A DNA stretch of 64,000 bases from Scheffersomyces stipitis CBS 6054 (lineage: Eukaryota; Ascomycota; Pichiomycetes; Serinales; Debaryomycetaceae): assembly GCF_000209165.1 (NCBI RefSeq), contig NC_009048.1:744001-808000 (forward strand), written 5' to 3'. Positions within the stretch are counted from its first letter, which is position 1. Every line of letters starts with the position of its first letter. The notes beneath the pieces were generated by a model. The model saw nothing but the letters and a program-made list of their open reading frames with translations. It did no database searches and was not told the origin of the DNA. Shown here piece after piece: positions 29,178 to 40,734 of the stretch. Both the position numbers and the translations under genes were made by a program.

Positions 29178-31328
29178 ATGGATTTGAGAAACTTGTCGGC
29201 TACCCCTAACCAGATGGACTCCGTCATGCAACGCCGCCCCTCGTTGTCGTCATTGTCTTCTACCTCAGGCTATGCCTCGTCCACATACGGAGGAACCTCT
29301 AATAGCAACCAAAACAACCAAAACAACCAAAACAATATCAGCAATCATAACAATCACATTGGCTCCAACTCCAACGCAAACACGAGCAACAACACGCCAC
29401 AGATGTCTCACCAAAGATTGTCAGGGTCGACTTCCAGAAACACACTCAACTTGCAGAACTCGTGGTTGAACCAAAACTCGGGCTCCAACGTCGCTGCTTC
29501 CGCCAATGTTGGGCCATGGGTTGAACAGCAGCAGCAGCAGCAACATTCGACTTTGTCGTCTTTGGATGCTAAAGGCAAACTCGACTCGTCTCTGTTATAC
29601 CAACAGAAAGAAAAACAAGGCGGTCTAGGATCCGGACTTAGCTCTGGACTCCAGTCTTCTGATCCATCTGGCTCGAATATTGGCAAAGATGATGACAACT
29701 CCGTCAACAATACCATCAACGATACCGATACCATCGATGACGATGAGTTGATCCCCACTGCCATCGTAATCAAGAATATCCCCTTTGCCATCAAGAAGGA
29801 GCAGTTGTTGGATGTCATGACCAAACTCAACTTGCCCTTGCCATATGCCTTCAACTACCACTTCGACAACGGCGTATTCCGAGGCTTGGCCTTTGCTAAC
29901 TTCACGTCTACGGAAGAAACATCTCTCGTAGTCAACCATTTGAATGGAAGAGAAATCGGAGGCAGAAAGTTGAGAGTTGAGTACAAGAAGATGTTGCCTT
30001 TACAAGAAAGAGAACGCATCGAACGCGAAAAGAGAGAAAAAAGGGGCCAGTTGGAAGAACAACACCGTTCCACTTCTAATGCATCGCTTGCTTCGTTGAT
30101 GTCTGCTGCGTCTACTACGGCTGCTACCAAAAACTTGAGTGTTAGTGCTGCGACACCCAGTGGAACCACAGAGAGATTGTATCTCCAATTGCCATTAAAT
30201 GCACTTTTGGTTTCGACACCTCCTATGGAGTTAAATTTCAACGATTCCGAAACGTTGGAGTTGTACTCACAATTGCTCTTATTCAGAGACGATATTGGCA
30301 AATCTGTTTTTGAACTTGCCATTTCGCCAGCTAATTTGAACTTGACTCAGAGAAAGATATTGTCTATTTTATGCAACTTCTTGAATTTGCTCGAGATGTT
30401 CGACAACGGCTTGATAATCATCAGAAGAAAACATGGCCATGTAGTCCAATCTCTTACTCAAACAGCTTTAGGTTCGCAGCCAGTCCAGCCCTCTCACTCT
30501 TCGTCCATGATGAATTTGGGCCAATTGGCTTCTACTGGAGGCAATACTGCAGCTGCTGCCACTACCTCGAATCCTGCTCACCCGGAGTTGTTAAGATCGC
30601 AATCGCAATCTGCTTTACCACTTCCAAGATTAAGACAACAGACTTCAACCCCAATCCAGCAGTTTTCTCAGTATCAACAGGCTCCTGGTCAGCAACCACC
30701 GCAACAGCAACAACAACAGCAGCAACAGCCTGTAGCTCCACAACAACAAGGAAGAGGCTACCCTCAACAGTTCAACATGTACCAACAGCCTCAACAACAA
30801 TCTCAACAACAGAACAATGGCAATAGTAACAGTAATAATCCACAGGTTGTGACACCAACTATGGTTTCGTCTAGTGCTGCTTCTCTTTTGAGGTCCTCCA
30901 ATAACAGATCTTATGTAGACATCAGATCAACTCCACCACTTGGAGGAAACTTCAACCAGCAGCAGGGTCAGCATTCGAATCAACAGAATTCCATAACCAA
31001 CTCTCCAACACCTCAGCACCACCACAACCACCATTTAGGGCTTCAGCAACAACAGCAACACTTTTTCCAGAACCAAGCTCTTGGAAATCCATCTCAGCCC
31101 ACCACCCCACTTGCTTCCACTGACATTAACTCCAGATTCCAACCATTCGGTCAGCATGCGCATTTGAATGGCAGCATGACTTCGTTGCAGCACCAGAACG
31201 GATCCAATGTTCAATTAGAAGATTATAGCTCCGGAAACAACGATCCTTTGAACAACAAGTTCAACAACTTGAATCTTTCTGGCGCACCTTACGAAATGTC
31301 GAACTCCGGCATCTGGGGCCCAAAGTGA
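29178..31328 (+). CDS. PIN4: RNA-binding protein Pin4/Mdt1
   Basis: This 716-residue protein (668 in S. cerevisiae) carries one RRM at about residues 194-272: TAIVIKNIPFAIKKEQLLDVM, the RNP1-like GLAFANF, and REIGGRKLRVEYKKMLP. A basic-acidic helix follows (RERIEREKREKRGQLEEQHR). A second conserved block around residues 340-425 (LYLQLPLNALLVSTPP...LTQRKILSILCNFLNLLEMFDNGL) and the C-terminal GIWGPK are typical of the Pin4/Cip2 group. The rest is low complexity: Asn- and Ser-rich N-terminus and long Gln tracts. Pin4 acts in mRNA regulation and the G2/M and DNA-damage response through Rad53. Confidence 0.88.
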   Translation: MDLRNLSATPNQMDSVMQRRPSLSSLSSTSGYASSTYGGTSNSNQNNQNNQNNISNHNNHIGSNSNANTSNNTPQMSHQRLSGSTSRNTLNLQNSWLNQNSGSNVAASANVGPWVEQQQQQQHSTLSSLDAKGKLDSSLLYQQKEKQGGLGSGLSSGLQSSDPSGSNIGKDDDNSVNNTINDTDTIDDDELIPTAIVIKNIPFAIKKEQLLDVMTKLNLPLPYAFNYHFDNGVFRGLAFANFTSTEETSLVVNHLNGREIGGRKLRVEYKKMLPLQERERIEREKREKRGQLEEQHRSTSNASLASLMSAASTTAATKNLSVSAATPSGTTERLYLQLPLNALLVSTPPMELNFNDSETLELYSQLLLFRDDIGKSVFELAISPANLNLTQRKILSILCNFLNLLEMFDNGLIIIRRKHGHVVQSLTQTALGSQPVQPSHSSSMMNLGQLASTGGNTAAAATTSNPAHPELLRSQSQSALPLPRLRQQTSTPIQQFSQYQQAPGQQPPQQQQQQQQQPVAPQQQGRGYPQQFNMYQQPQQQSQQQNNGNSNSNNPQVVTPTMVSSSAASLLRSSNNRSYVDIRSTPPLGGNFNQQQGQHSNQQNSITNSPTPQHHHNHHLGLQQQQQHFFQNQALGNPSQPTTPLASTDINSRFQPFGQHAHLNGSMTSLQHQNGSNVQLEDYSSGNNDPLNNKFNNLNLSGAPYEMSNSGIWGPK

Positions 31329-33252
31329 AGCCATACAGATTAGAACACCCCCAAAATTAATGAAAGAAGACTTATTCCACTGTTAAACATATTAACGAAT
31401 TAATGGAGCTTGATTTTACGAGATTTAATGCTTTGAATAGACAGCCTTATTGAAGAACATTCGAAAATTACAAAAACAATAATATCTATCCCATTTAAAT
31501 GGTTCTAGATGATATGCTTGAGCCCCCAATAGTACCGTGTATCGGTAATTATAGATCCATCATTCCTCTCCCCCACTATCCAAATCGCTTGTACTTAATA
31601 CAATTATGCTCATGCTCATGAAAACTAATGAATTGATAGAACGGATATAGAGAAGGTAAGCGAACCATTATTATCTTCTTGTTTCCCACGATACTTATGA
31701 TCTTTATGATGCCTTAGAGACGAGATTACCCAAAAATGCTCAACCAGCGCCAGCTTTTCTGCAAACAAAGACATTAGTTTTGCCCCCTCAGTTTTCATCC
31801 GATTCTAGCGACTGCTAAATCGAGAAGCCCGTTCACATTGGACCAGCGCTGATAACGGTAGGTCCATCTACCAGATTCATCTCTATGTTTTTTATATATA
31901 TGTTTATTTATTCCTACGAGGCACGCGACGCTTCAGGTATGCAATGTAAAAATGATCAAGAGAAGTGTAGGAGATGTCAGTACTTAAGAATCAAGGACGA
32001 CTCTATTAGAAAATAAGTCAATTGCTTTAAAAAATAAGCTCGCTACAATTGCCAAATTGTCATTTAATGTTAGTAAAAAGATCAGTAAAAGTCAGCAGAA
32101 TTCAAACAATGGATTTTTCATCTCAATTATCATCTCATTTTAATTTCCTATAGTTCAAACTCAGGTCCCACACAAAAACTGAGAACCGAGGACGACCCCG
32201 GAACTGCGGAGTTCACAATAACCTCTCTAGTTCCTAATATCTCCTCCAATAGGAAAAGGGAGTCGGAACCGAAGCTGAATGAAACTTTCCCCACTGCCCT
32301 CCACTTTGGGGACAGATAACTTTAAATTGTGGCCACAATTTCTACACTTGATTACTGTACAGCTGTCTTTATGGAAAGGGCTTTAGTATGCCATAAATTA
32401 CAGGATAAATATGAACAGACAAAGAAACACGAATTTAAAATTCCATTTCAACAAAGCTTAGCCAATTCAGCCAATTGAAATCGTTTCCTTTCATTTTCCA
32501 GCATTCTTTTCCTATTCTTTAGTTTCATAACCAGACTCAATTCCGGCCAGAGCCCCGGCAGATCTTGTTAAATTCGATGTTCGCCACTGCCAGAGAAACG
32601 CTGCCTTCACGTGACCGAATTTCTTTTTTGACATCAGAAAAAAGTGAGAAAAAACAAAAGCTGACTTCTCAAGATTGTAAAGAATTGATAAATTCTGGAC
32701 GTTAATTTATTTTCACCAAGTGAGCAGACACGTCTGACGGGAATCATCGCTACGAAACGTCTCCTTTGGCACCTGTGTGAACCGCCTGCCTGAGCCGCTG
32801 CAACCATCCCCTCCTGCAAGAGAAGCCTGAACTGAAGTCGTTGAAATCTCCAAATAGGTGCCTATCTAGTTTCAGACCCGTCTTTTATCAGTGCAATTTG
32901 AACTACTTTCACCGTACAAGATTGTTTGCCTTATCAGTTACTGAAAAGTCAATTCCATTTTACCGGCTACAATTCTACAATAAATTTCAAGACCGGGACC
33001 GAAATCTCAAACTTGAAGCTGAAATTTTGTGGAGCATCTCTGTTCATTTATAGTAAAAAACTTCATCTGACTTCGCGGATCTGAAGATATTTATTCACAA
33101 TTCCCTTACAAATTTACACAAGGGGAGCAATTGAATTGAAACTAGTGATTATCATTTCAAGTTTCTATAACAATTCATCTTTACCCGATTTTCTATCTTT
33201 GCCAGATCTTCCGATCTTTATCACATTATCCATCTTAAATTAACAATCTACT
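31329..33252. other. Long gene-free region upstream of PTC2
   Basis: This is 1,924 bases with no convincing ORF. It carries the PIN4 3' flank, a TCACGTGAC E-box at 32607-32615, stress-element cores CCCCT at 32808-32812 and AGGGG at 33121-33125, and a minus-strand TACTAAC (32075-32069) without a matching 5' splice site. It could hold a non-coding RNA; nothing identifies one. Confidence 0.55.
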
Positions 33253-34755
33253 ATGGGTCAGATCCTTTCGCAACCAGTCACTGAAAAGCAGTCGGAACTG
33301 GGCCAAGACAAACACATCGCCTACGGGTTGTCGTGCATGCAAGGCTGGAGAATCAACATGGAAGATGCTCACTCCACAGTTTTGAACTTGTACAAGTTAG
33401 AACCTGAAGACGAAACCGAGTCAGAAAAACAGGACAAAATCAAGCCTGACGATGAAAAGGAGGATGAAAGTGTCTCCAATGAACGTGTAGCTTTCTTTGG
33501 TGTTTATGACGGTCACGGTGGTGAAAAAGCCGCCATCTTTACTGGAAACCATTTGCACCAAATAATCAAGTCTACTGAAGCATTTGAAAAGAAGGATTAC
33601 ATCAACGCCCTTAAGGAAGGTTTCTTGAGCTGTGACCAAGCCATTCTCAAGGACTTCTACATGAGAGACGACGAAAGTGGATGTGCTGCTACCTCTGTGA
33701 TTATTTCCGAAGACAAGATTGTCTGTGGTAACGCCGGTGACTCCAGAACTATCATGTCTATCAACGGTTTTGCCAAAGCCTTATCGTACGATCACAAGCC
33801 TTCCAACGAAGGAGAAAAAGCAAGAATCTGTTCTGCCGGTGGTTACGTTGATATGGGAAGAGTTAACGGTAATTTGGCCTTATCCCGTGGTATTGGTGAT
33901 TTCGAGTTCAAGAAGAACATCGACTTGCCAGCAGAAGAACAGATTGTCACGTGTTACCCAGACGTTATTCAGCACGATATCAATCTCGACAATGACGAAT
34001 TTGTCATTTTGGCCTGTGATGGTATTTGGGATTGTTTAACGTCGCAAAAGTGTGTTGAATGTGTCAGAAGAGGTATTTACGAACGTAAGTCTTTAACCGA
34101 CATATGTGAAGAAATTATGGAATTGTGCTGTGCCCCTACCAGCGACGGTTCTGGTATCGGCTGTGATAATATGTCCATCGCTATTGTTGCTCTCTTGGAC
34201 AACCGTATCAATGAAACTTTGGAGCAATGGTATGAGAAGATAATCAAGAGAGTTGAAATAGCTCAGAAAGACGACTCGTTGAAGTATGGGCCAATATCAA
34301 AGCCATACTCGGAAATATATAAGCAGATGTACGGTGAGTTCTACGAGATTGGTCAACAGTCACAAGCACCTAACTCCAGAAGTAACGGATCTGGTTTATC
34401 TGGTATTTCTAATGGAGGCTCCATTTTTGGTAGACAAGCATATGAAGGTGATATCGAAAATAATCAGACCGAGAGTCAAATTGATGACGCCGACCTTGGA
34501 AGTGGTGCCATTTCCTTACAGAAATTGTTAGCAAGTAATGCAATCACCAATGAAAATGGTGTTATATATCTCGATACTTCGTCTGCACAGTCTTTGTTGG
34601 CACACTTTGGTATGTCTGGCGAAGTAGCTGAAGAAGATGAAGAGGAAGATGACGAAGAGGATGTCCACGATAAACATATTGAAATTGAAGAGGTTGATGA
34701 AGATGACGAGGAAGAAGTGTCGAAGGAAGAAACATCCGAAGGCAAGAAAGATTAA
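33253..34755 (+). CDS. PTC2: PP2C-type protein phosphatase Ptc2/Ptc3
   Basis: This 500-residue Mn/Mg-dependent Ser/Thr phosphatase starts MGQILSQPV, with Gly2 as a candidate myristoylation site, and has the family start GLSCMQGWRINMEDAH. Metal-site residues are visible: D86-G in VYDGHGG, D163 in GNAGDSR, D256 in LACDGIWDCL and D305 in GIGCDNMS. A charged insert (residues 48-76) interrupts the N-terminal catalytic part. The C-terminal third ends in a strongly acidic run. Ptc2/3 switch off Hog1 and Rad53 checkpoint kinases. Codon 17 is CTG where S. cerevisiae Ptc2, as I recall it, has serine. Confidence 0.95.
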   Translation: MGQILSQPVTEKQSELGQDKHIAYGLSCMQGWRINMEDAHSTVLNLYKLEPEDETESEKQDKIKPDDEKEDESVSNERVAFFGVYDGHGGEKAAIFTGNHLHQIIKSTEAFEKKDYINALKEGFLSCDQAILKDFYMRDDESGCAATSVIISEDKIVCGNAGDSRTIMSINGFAKALSYDHKPSNEGEKARICSAGGYVDMGRVNGNLALSRGIGDFEFKKNIDLPAEEQIVTCYPDVIQHDINLDNDEFVILACDGIWDCLTSQKCVECVRRGIYERKSLTDICEEIMELCCAPTSDGSGIGCDNMSIAIVALLDNRINETLEQWYEKIIKRVEIAQKDDSLKYGPISKPYSEIYKQMYGEFYEIGQQSQAPNSRSNGSGLSGISNGGSIFGRQAYEGDIENNQTESQIDDADLGSGAISLQKLLASNAITNENGVIYLDTSSAQSLLAHFGMSGEVAEEDEEEDDEEDVHDKHIEIEEVDEDDEEEVSKEETSEGKKD

Positions 34756-36057
34756 GTTGATATCGTCATAGATTTTTGTTGTGTTACATTACATTTTATT
34801 TATGTTGATTCTGTTTGTTTGTTTTATTCTGTATTCTTGTTACTCTTCAGGCATCACGACTTCATTCATATTTTTCACTCGCCAAGTGCATGGCTACGCA
34901 ACTGCTAAAATTAATGATTAATGGCTAGTGTTATCTATTTCTTTTTGATTATTGTCCATAGAAAAAACCAAAGATGATTTTCAATTCTGGGTTTCAACAC
35001 ACATACTATTATATCTCGATAAGACGTCCTTCAAGAGCATTTCTACCGTATTCAGTTCCTATCTCTGCAAATAGTACTATATGATTGTATAGTATAATAG
35101 TTATGATAATATCGTATTGTGAACTGTTGACAGTGTGTAATTTCAGTAACGAGTGTAAATATTGATTTAAGTAGTCCGTTGAGCCAGAGAATGTGGTATA
35201 GAGTGAAATGGATCTTTATCCTTAGAGGTTTAAGCTCTTTGGTTCGCAGCCACGCAATGCCAATCCTTGAGCTTTGTGTGCAAATTGTCATGCATGAAAG
35301 GCAGCACATTGTGAAGAACATGTTGCAATTACAATCTGGGCAGAATTAGATCAAACTTCTTGTGCACACGTACCGATCTACAGCACAGATGAATAACAAC
35401 CATAGACCCTGGCGACAGTGTACAAGCTCAGTGACATAAACGAAATGCTACTGAATCAAGAGACTTTCTAAATTCTCCAAATTGGTTGTTGATCATGATT
35501 TAGAATGATAAGAGCTTTGAAGTTTTTAGAGAAATTGTAGATCAAATTGCGAGAAGAAATCTTGAGTTGCAGAAAATTCATTGACAATTAATGTTCCGGT
35601 CAGCACCGAAGAAAGACCAACAATATAGTAGAAAAAAGAAGCAACAATCCAATTCTGTTTATCCCATAGAACTAGTCTACTGAGAATTGACAGTTTATGA
35701 TGGACCGGTGGGTGTTTTTTCAATGTCGTCTGGCTATTACAGATCTGGGACTAACACTTATCTCCTGCACACGTCTGACCAGATCCCATCACGTGAGTCA
35801 GTTACGAGAAAACGCCGCTTCTGTGCCATAGTAAATAAAGCGGTGATAAACAACTCCAGAAATACACCAAGATTAACTGCAAAAAGAACTACTCTTTTCA
35901 CTAGTAGAGGCTACTGAATTTCTCATGTCGCAATTTGCTTGAATTTCTCCATTTCTTGTATCTACGCTTTCTTCCTTCCCCACATATTTCCCTGTCATCA
36001 TATACACTAATTAGAAATCACATATATTAATCATATAGTCACATTTTTCACTCACCA
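34756..36057. other. Intergenic region and SAS3 promoter
   Basis: This is 1,302 bases with no gene I can support. Its main mark is TCACGTGAGTCA at 35789-35800, an E-box fused to a Gcn4-type TGAGTCA, 260 bp upstream of SAS3. Confidence 0.6.
35789..35800. promoter_or_regulatory. Overlapping E-box and TGAGTCA site
   Basis: TCACGTGA (35789-35796) and TGAGTCA (35794-35800) share three bases, so bHLH and Gcn4-type factors could not both bind at once. Confidence 0.45.
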
Positions 36058-38307
36058 ATGGGACTGCTGCATATATTGGATCAGTTGAAGATCAACGACA
36101 ACATCTACTCGGAGATCCCGCCGCCCGATCCAAACAAACGAGCCCATCGAATTCGGAATCATAGTGACTATTCGTTAAAACTGTTGATACGACGGACGCG
36201 AATCCCACAAACCAATCCAACTTCTTCTAGAGTCACTATCAGTCGAACTTCGGATCCAAGACACTTTTATGTCCATATAAATCTCGTCAAGAAAGATGAA
36301 GTGGCAAACTCGGCTAGCATGAAGAAGAAGACCCTTATTCTCAATCTCAAGTCATCTTCAAAGCAAGCGACGTCTCGCAAACTGAACGATTTGGATACAC
36401 GAGAATTGCCGTACAGAGGTATATTTCCATATCCTGACTGCACCATCAACGATACTGATCCTACCAAAGAGGATCGAGAACTTTTTGAAAAGTTGGCTGA
36501 AGAAGGCAATGCTCTTCGTTTAAAAGATACAAACCAGTTGACCCAGCAAAAGGATGAAACTCCAACCATTAACGATAGAAGTGTAGAATCAACTCCTACG
36601 CCTGCCTCAATGCCCAATTTGCTCAAGTCTCAAATCGAGAAAATTGTTTTCCGCAACTACGAAATCAACACCTGGTACACAGCTCCATACCCAGAAGAAT
36701 ACTCTCAATCCAAAGTATTATTCATCTGTGAGCATTGCTTAAAGTATATGAACTCACCCATGTCCTACAAGAGACACCAGCTCAAGAACTGTAACTTTTC
36801 AAATAACCATCCTCCAGGAGTAGAAATATATCGTGATTTGGCTACACGGATCCTGATCTGGGAAGTAGATGGCCGCAAGAATATTAACTATTGCCAAAAC
36901 TTATGTCTTCTTGCAAAGCTATTTCTCAATTCAAAAACTTTGTATTACGATGTGGAGCCATTCATATTTTACATATTGACAGAAATTGACGAATTCAACC
37001 TCTCAAAATACCATTTTGTCGGATACTTTTCCAAAGAGAAGTTAAATAATTCCGACTACAACGTCTCCTGTATTCTCACGTTGCCTATTTATCAGAGAAA
37101 AGGTTATGGTAACCTATTGATCGATTTCTCGTATTTGTTGAGCAGACAAGAATTCAAGTATGGTACACCAGAAAAGCCATTGAGTGATTTAGGTTTACTC
37201 AGTTATAGAAACTACTGGAGAGTAACCATCGCCTATAAACTTAGAGAACTCTACACAGCATTTGGGTCAGAAGAAGAATCCACAACTCCTTCCTCCATCA
37301 TTTCCCACACAACAATATCAGTAGATATACTTTGTAAACTAACTGGTATGACTTCTTCAGATGTGGTAGTTGGTTTAGAACAGTTAGATGCATTGATCAA
37401 AAACCCGTCCACCAACACATATGCAATTGTTCTTAACTTGAAGAAAATAAACTATGAAATCGCCAGATGGGAGAAGAAAAACTATACTAAACTCAATTAC
37501 TCCAAGCTTCTTTGGAAGCCAATGCTTTTCGGGCCCTCTGGGGGGATTAATTCAGCACCAGCGTTTGTAGCTCCTCTTGCTGCTGGTCACAATAGTGTCT
37601 CTCTGATAGTTGGTTTCTTGAAAGATGACATCAATAACCCATATTCATATGAAGAAGAAGCATATAAGGAGATAGAAATGAGAAGAGAAGTTAGTCTTCT
37701 GAAATCGGACGACAATGACAACGCAGATGATCAAGAAGATCCCGACGAAGATTTAGATAACTATTTGATATGTTATCCAGGAATACAGTACAGCACCAAG
37801 AAGAAACCAATAAAGCTGTCTACTGAGATCAAGCAAGTTTCTTTTGTAGACCTCAACAATCTACTGGACGAGTTCCCTGAAATATTCGAAGATGACGAAC
37901 CTGCCAGTAGCTCCAGTGAGTCGGAAGACTATGTGGAAGCATCAGAAGTGGAAGATGTTGACGAAGAAGAAGAGGAGGATGATATAGACACTGAGTTGGC
38001 TCATAGAACCAAGATTCCACGAGTCAGCGAATCTAGCGACACTAGTGACTCTGAAATTGCTGAAGAAGAAGAGGAAGAACCTACAGAAGTGGACATTCTT
38101 GATGTTGTTTCGGATACAAGCGGAAGAAATACTCCAGTAATAATGAATGGTTCATCTAAACAGGCCGAAGTCATTAACGTTGTGGAAGTACCTAAACGCA
38201 AGAGAGGGAGACCTAGGGGTTCCTTCAAAAAACGCCCCCTTGTGATGGAAACGTCGGTTGGCTTGGTTTCATCAAGAACGCTTAGATCTGTCAGAAGTCT
38301 ACAGTAA
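36058..38307 (+). CDS. SAS3: MYST histone acetyltransferase Sas3 (NuA3 catalytic subunit)
   Basis: This 749-residue protein is a MYST acetyltransferase. The C2HC zinc finger is C224, C227, H240, C245 ([22 protein letters not shown] spacing). The catalytic core has the Lys of [15 protein letters not shown] (auto-acetylation site in the family), catalytic Cys338 in NVSCILTLP, the acetyl-CoA loop Q346-RKGYG, and the Glu of [16 protein letters not shown] long, very acidic tail after the domain is the mark of Sas3 as against Esa1 or Sas2. Near the C-terminus an AT-hook core RGRPRG occupies residues 716-721. Sas3 acetylates H3K14/K23 in NuA3. It is convergent with the TatD gene. Confidence 0.92.
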   Translation: MGLLHILDQLKINDNIYSEIPPPDPNKRAHRIRNHSDYSLKLLIRRTRIPQTNPTSSRVTISRTSDPRHFYVHINLVKKDEVANSASMKKKTLILNLKSSSKQATSRKLNDLDTRELPYRGIFPYPDCTINDTDPTKEDRELFEKLAEEGNALRLKDTNQLTQQKDETPTINDRSVESTPTPASMPNLLKSQIEKIVFRNYEINTWYTAPYPEEYSQSKVLFICEHCLKYMNSPMSYKRHQLKNCNFSNNHPPGVEIYRDLATRILIWEVDGRKNINYCQNLCLLAKLFLNSKTLYYDVEPFIFYILTEIDEFNLSKYHFVGYFSKEKLNNSDYNVSCILTLPIYQRKGYGNLLIDFSYLLSRQEFKYGTPEKPLSDLGLLSYRNYWRVTIAYKLRELYTAFGSEEESTTPSSIISHTTISVDILCKLTGMTSSDVVVGLEQLDALIKNPSTNTYAIVLNLKKINYEIARWEKKNYTKLNYSKLLWKPMLFGPSGGINSAPAFVAPLAAGHNSVSLIVGFLKDDINNPYSYEEEAYKEIEMRREVSLLKSDDNDNADDQEDPDEDLDNYLICYPGIQYSTKKKPIKLSTEIKQVSFVDLNNLLDEFPEIFEDDEPASSSSESEDYVEASEVEDVDEEEEEDDIDTELAHRTKIPRVSESSDTSDSEIAEEEEEEPTEVDILDVVSDTSGRNTPVIMNGSSKQAEVINVVEVPKRKRGRPRGSFKKRPLVMETSVGLVSSRTLRSVRSLQ

Positions 38308-38430
38308 AGCTGCACAGATAAGAGGAATGGATCTGACAACCAGACGAACCTGTATTAATTTTAATGTATTCTATGTATTTTAGTAATGTACAATAACTTC
38401 CCCTTGGAATTCAAGGGCATCTACATGAAT

Positions 38431-39732
38431 CTAAACCTTAAACAATTTGCAAGAGTTCTCGTAGACTAGGTCAACAAAGTCTTCTATCTCTTTGTCATCT
38501 GTTATCCCATGAAGTCCACACAAGATCTCTGCTATGGTACCAACGAAAACTGGCTCGTTTCTAGATTTCATCAATGGAGGAGCAAATTTGCCAACTCTAA
38601 AATCAATATTCAGGAGATTGTGCTCCTGTGAAATCAACTCTTTCACAAAGGTGAAGTGTTTGTCGGAGTTCTTTTTGTTAACAATAGGGTATGGCAAAAG
38701 CTCATGCATCTTGATTGGATCCTTCTTGGGTTGAGGCTGGGCTTTCTTTTTACGGTAAGTTCCGTTATTATTTTCATTGATTTCTGTCTCTTCGCCTTTT
38801 TCTTCGGTAGCTTCCTTTCTGACTTCCGGGTAAAACTTGTTTGGATAAGGAGTAATGTATTTGTAGCCAGCGTGAGTTTTCCTGACTTCACACCATGGTG
38901 CATCAGTCTCTATCAATAGTTTTTCCTTGGGTATTAAAGAAGCAACCTGTAGGTTTTCTTCTGTTTTCAAGGAACAACCATTCAAACTGATGTAAAATCC
39001 CAATTTCAAAAGTTTGGACAACTCTTCTTCTGTTCCAGTGAAGGAATGAACTACACCATTACCCTTCTCGATTGATCCATCCTCAATAAATGGCTGGAGA
39101 ATCTCAACGAAGTCGTCACAAGCAGCTCTCATATGCAAAAATAAGGGAATTTTGAGGCCCTTCAAATCAGCAATAACCTCTAGCTGTTTTCTGAACATCG
39201 TCTTTTGTTGGTCAACTGTTGAATAATGCAATCTATCGTAGTCCAATCCAATTTCCCCAAAAGCCTTGATATAGCCCAATTCATGGCCAGTTTCTACAAT
39301 GTCTTTTAATTTTTGCAATTTTTCGTCAACATCATCTCTTAACGTTTCAGTGTACTTTCCATTTTCATCTTTAACATAGAATTCTTCGGCTACAGTGCAT
39401 GGATGGACACCAGCAGTGGAGCTGAAGTTACGGTGATTCTCTTCACATAAACCAAAATGATCTTCGCTTTCCTTGATAGTAGAAGACGTTATAAGTATCT
39501 TTTCTACATTAAAAAAGTGCGCTCTGTCTATCACAGCACTGATGACAGTAGGGTCATTGGCAATGGTTGAATCATGATATCTACCTTGGAACAGGGAATC
39601 GGAAAAGTTGACGCCAATGTCGAAATACCGAGGTTTCCATGCATTTGAAGTAGTTGACATCCTGAAAAAGTCCGTAGGTTTGAGGAAAATGTTATCTCTG
39701 TAGACACTTCTGCAAATTGCCCTACGAAACAT
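38431..39732 (-). CDS. TatD-family metal-dependent DNase (YBL055C-like)
   Basis: Predicted 433 residues from the first ATG. This gives a presequence-like start (MFRRAICRSVYRDNIFLKP); an internal ATG at 39660 starts MSTTSNAWKPRYFDIGVNF, closer to the family start, so two products or dual targeting are possible. TIM-barrel motifs seen: FDIGVNFSDSLFQG, SSTAGVHPC, FGEIGLDYDRLHYS, PLFLHMRAACDDF, VVHSFTGTEEE and IETDAPWCEVR. A charged insert of about 40 residues precedes the C-terminal part. S. cerevisiae YBL055C is a 3'-5' nuclease implicated in apoptotic DNA breakdown. Confidence 0.9.
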   Translation of the reverse strand: MFRRAICRSVYRDNIFLKPTDFFRMSTTSNAWKPRYFDIGVNFSDSLFQGRYHDSTIANDPTVISAVIDRAHFFNVEKILITSSTIKESEDHFGLCEENHRNFSSTAGVHPCTVAEEFYVKDENGKYTETLRDDVDEKLQKLKDIVETGHELGYIKAFGEIGLDYDRLHYSTVDQQKTMFRKQLEVIADLKGLKIPLFLHMRAACDDFVEILQPFIEDGSIEKGNGVVHSFTGTEEELSKLLKLGFYISLNGCSLKTEENLQVASLIPKEKLLIETDAPWCEVRKTHAGYKYITPYPNKFYPEVRKEATEEKGEETEINENNNGTYRKKKAQPQPKKDPIKMHELLPYPIVNKKNSDKHFTFVKELISQEHNLLNIDFRVGKFAPPLMKSRNEPVFVGTIAEILCGLHGITDDKEIEDFVDLVYENSCKLFKV

Positions 39733-39889
39733 CCAATGGCTTCTCTGCTTGCTGACGAAAATAATGAATTTTTAGATCGGAGTTTTTCAAATAATCGCGA
39801 TATCAATCTGTACAAAAAAGTAGAGGAAAGTTGAAATTTGCAATTATGCTATCTTCAATAACTTTTTCTTTAAAAGATTAATACTGAAG

Positions 39890-40510
39890 ATGTCTGATAT
39901 AGATAGGCTTCTTTCTGTAGAAGAGTCTTCGTTAGTCAAAGATCAAGAGATTGAACGGGTTCTTTCTTGTTCTGAATGGGATTATTTCGCTATACTTGAT
40001 GTTGATCCCAGCAAGCACGAACCTGAGGCTATACCGAATGTAGTGAAGAAAATATATAGAAAGAAGTCATTGCTTATCCATCCTGACAGGACGAACAATT
40101 CAAAAGCACCAGAAGCATTTGATAAGTTGAAAAAGGCAGAGTTGGTTCTTGGGACTTCTCTAGATGGGGAATCTGATAATAACCTAGTCGCAGAGAAGAG
40201 AAGGCTCATGGATATATATATCGATGTACAGAAGAAGCTGCAACAACAAGAATTGACTGAGGTAAGATTGGAAGTGGCTTCTATATTAAAGGAAGAAGTA
40301 AATAACGAAAACATCGACAAGTTATACAAGCAGAGACAAGAAGCCAGCAAACAAGCAGAGCTACAACGGGCACAAGAGTCGAGAAAGATGCGGAAGAAGC
40401 TCGAGGAAAAATGGGAGGACGACAGAGATGCCAGAGTGAGCAATTGGCGAAAGTATACACGTAAGGTTGAAAAGAGTAAGAAGAAGATAAAGAAGAAGCT
40501 ATTAGCCTGA
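39890..40510 (+). CDS. DNAJC8/Spf31-type spliceosomal J-domain protein
   Basis: A 206-residue protein with a J domain at about residues 28-85 and an intact HPD (SLLIHPDRTNNSKAPEAFDKLKKAELVL). A long Lys/Arg/Glu-rich helical region follows, with REKK-type charge pattern and the closing WEDDRDARVSNWRKYTRKVEKSKKK. This layout, a short J protein with the WxxF/Y-type WRKY near the end, is that of human DNAJC8 and fission yeast Spf31, spliceosome-associated proteins. S. cerevisiae has no clear equivalent that I know of. It is divergent from the TatD gene over 157 bp. Confidence 0.75.
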   Translation: MSDIDRLLSVEESSLVKDQEIERVLSCSEWDYFAILDVDPSKHEPEAIPNVVKKIYRKKSLLIHPDRTNNSKAPEAFDKLKKAELVLGTSLDGESDNNLVAEKRRLMDIYIDVQKKLQQQELTEVRLEVASILKEEVNNENIDKLYKQRQEASKQAELQRAQESRKMRKKLEEKWEDDRDARVSNWRKYTRKVEKSKKKIKKKLLA

Positions 40511-40734
40511 TAGACTGCTTAGTGGGCCATACTTCTTTGAATCTTTAGTATGAGATCCTTAACTTAGAGATTCTGAAGTACGAGAATTTCGTCAATTGTG
40601 AGAATCTGAATCTTAGTGCGAAAATCTTAACTATGTTTGTGAATTTTGCAATGCGATGTCAGCCTTTCTTTCTCTCTTGTTGTTAGCGACTTACTTCATA
40701 TTCATTCTTCTCGGTCTATTCTAGTCGATTCACA

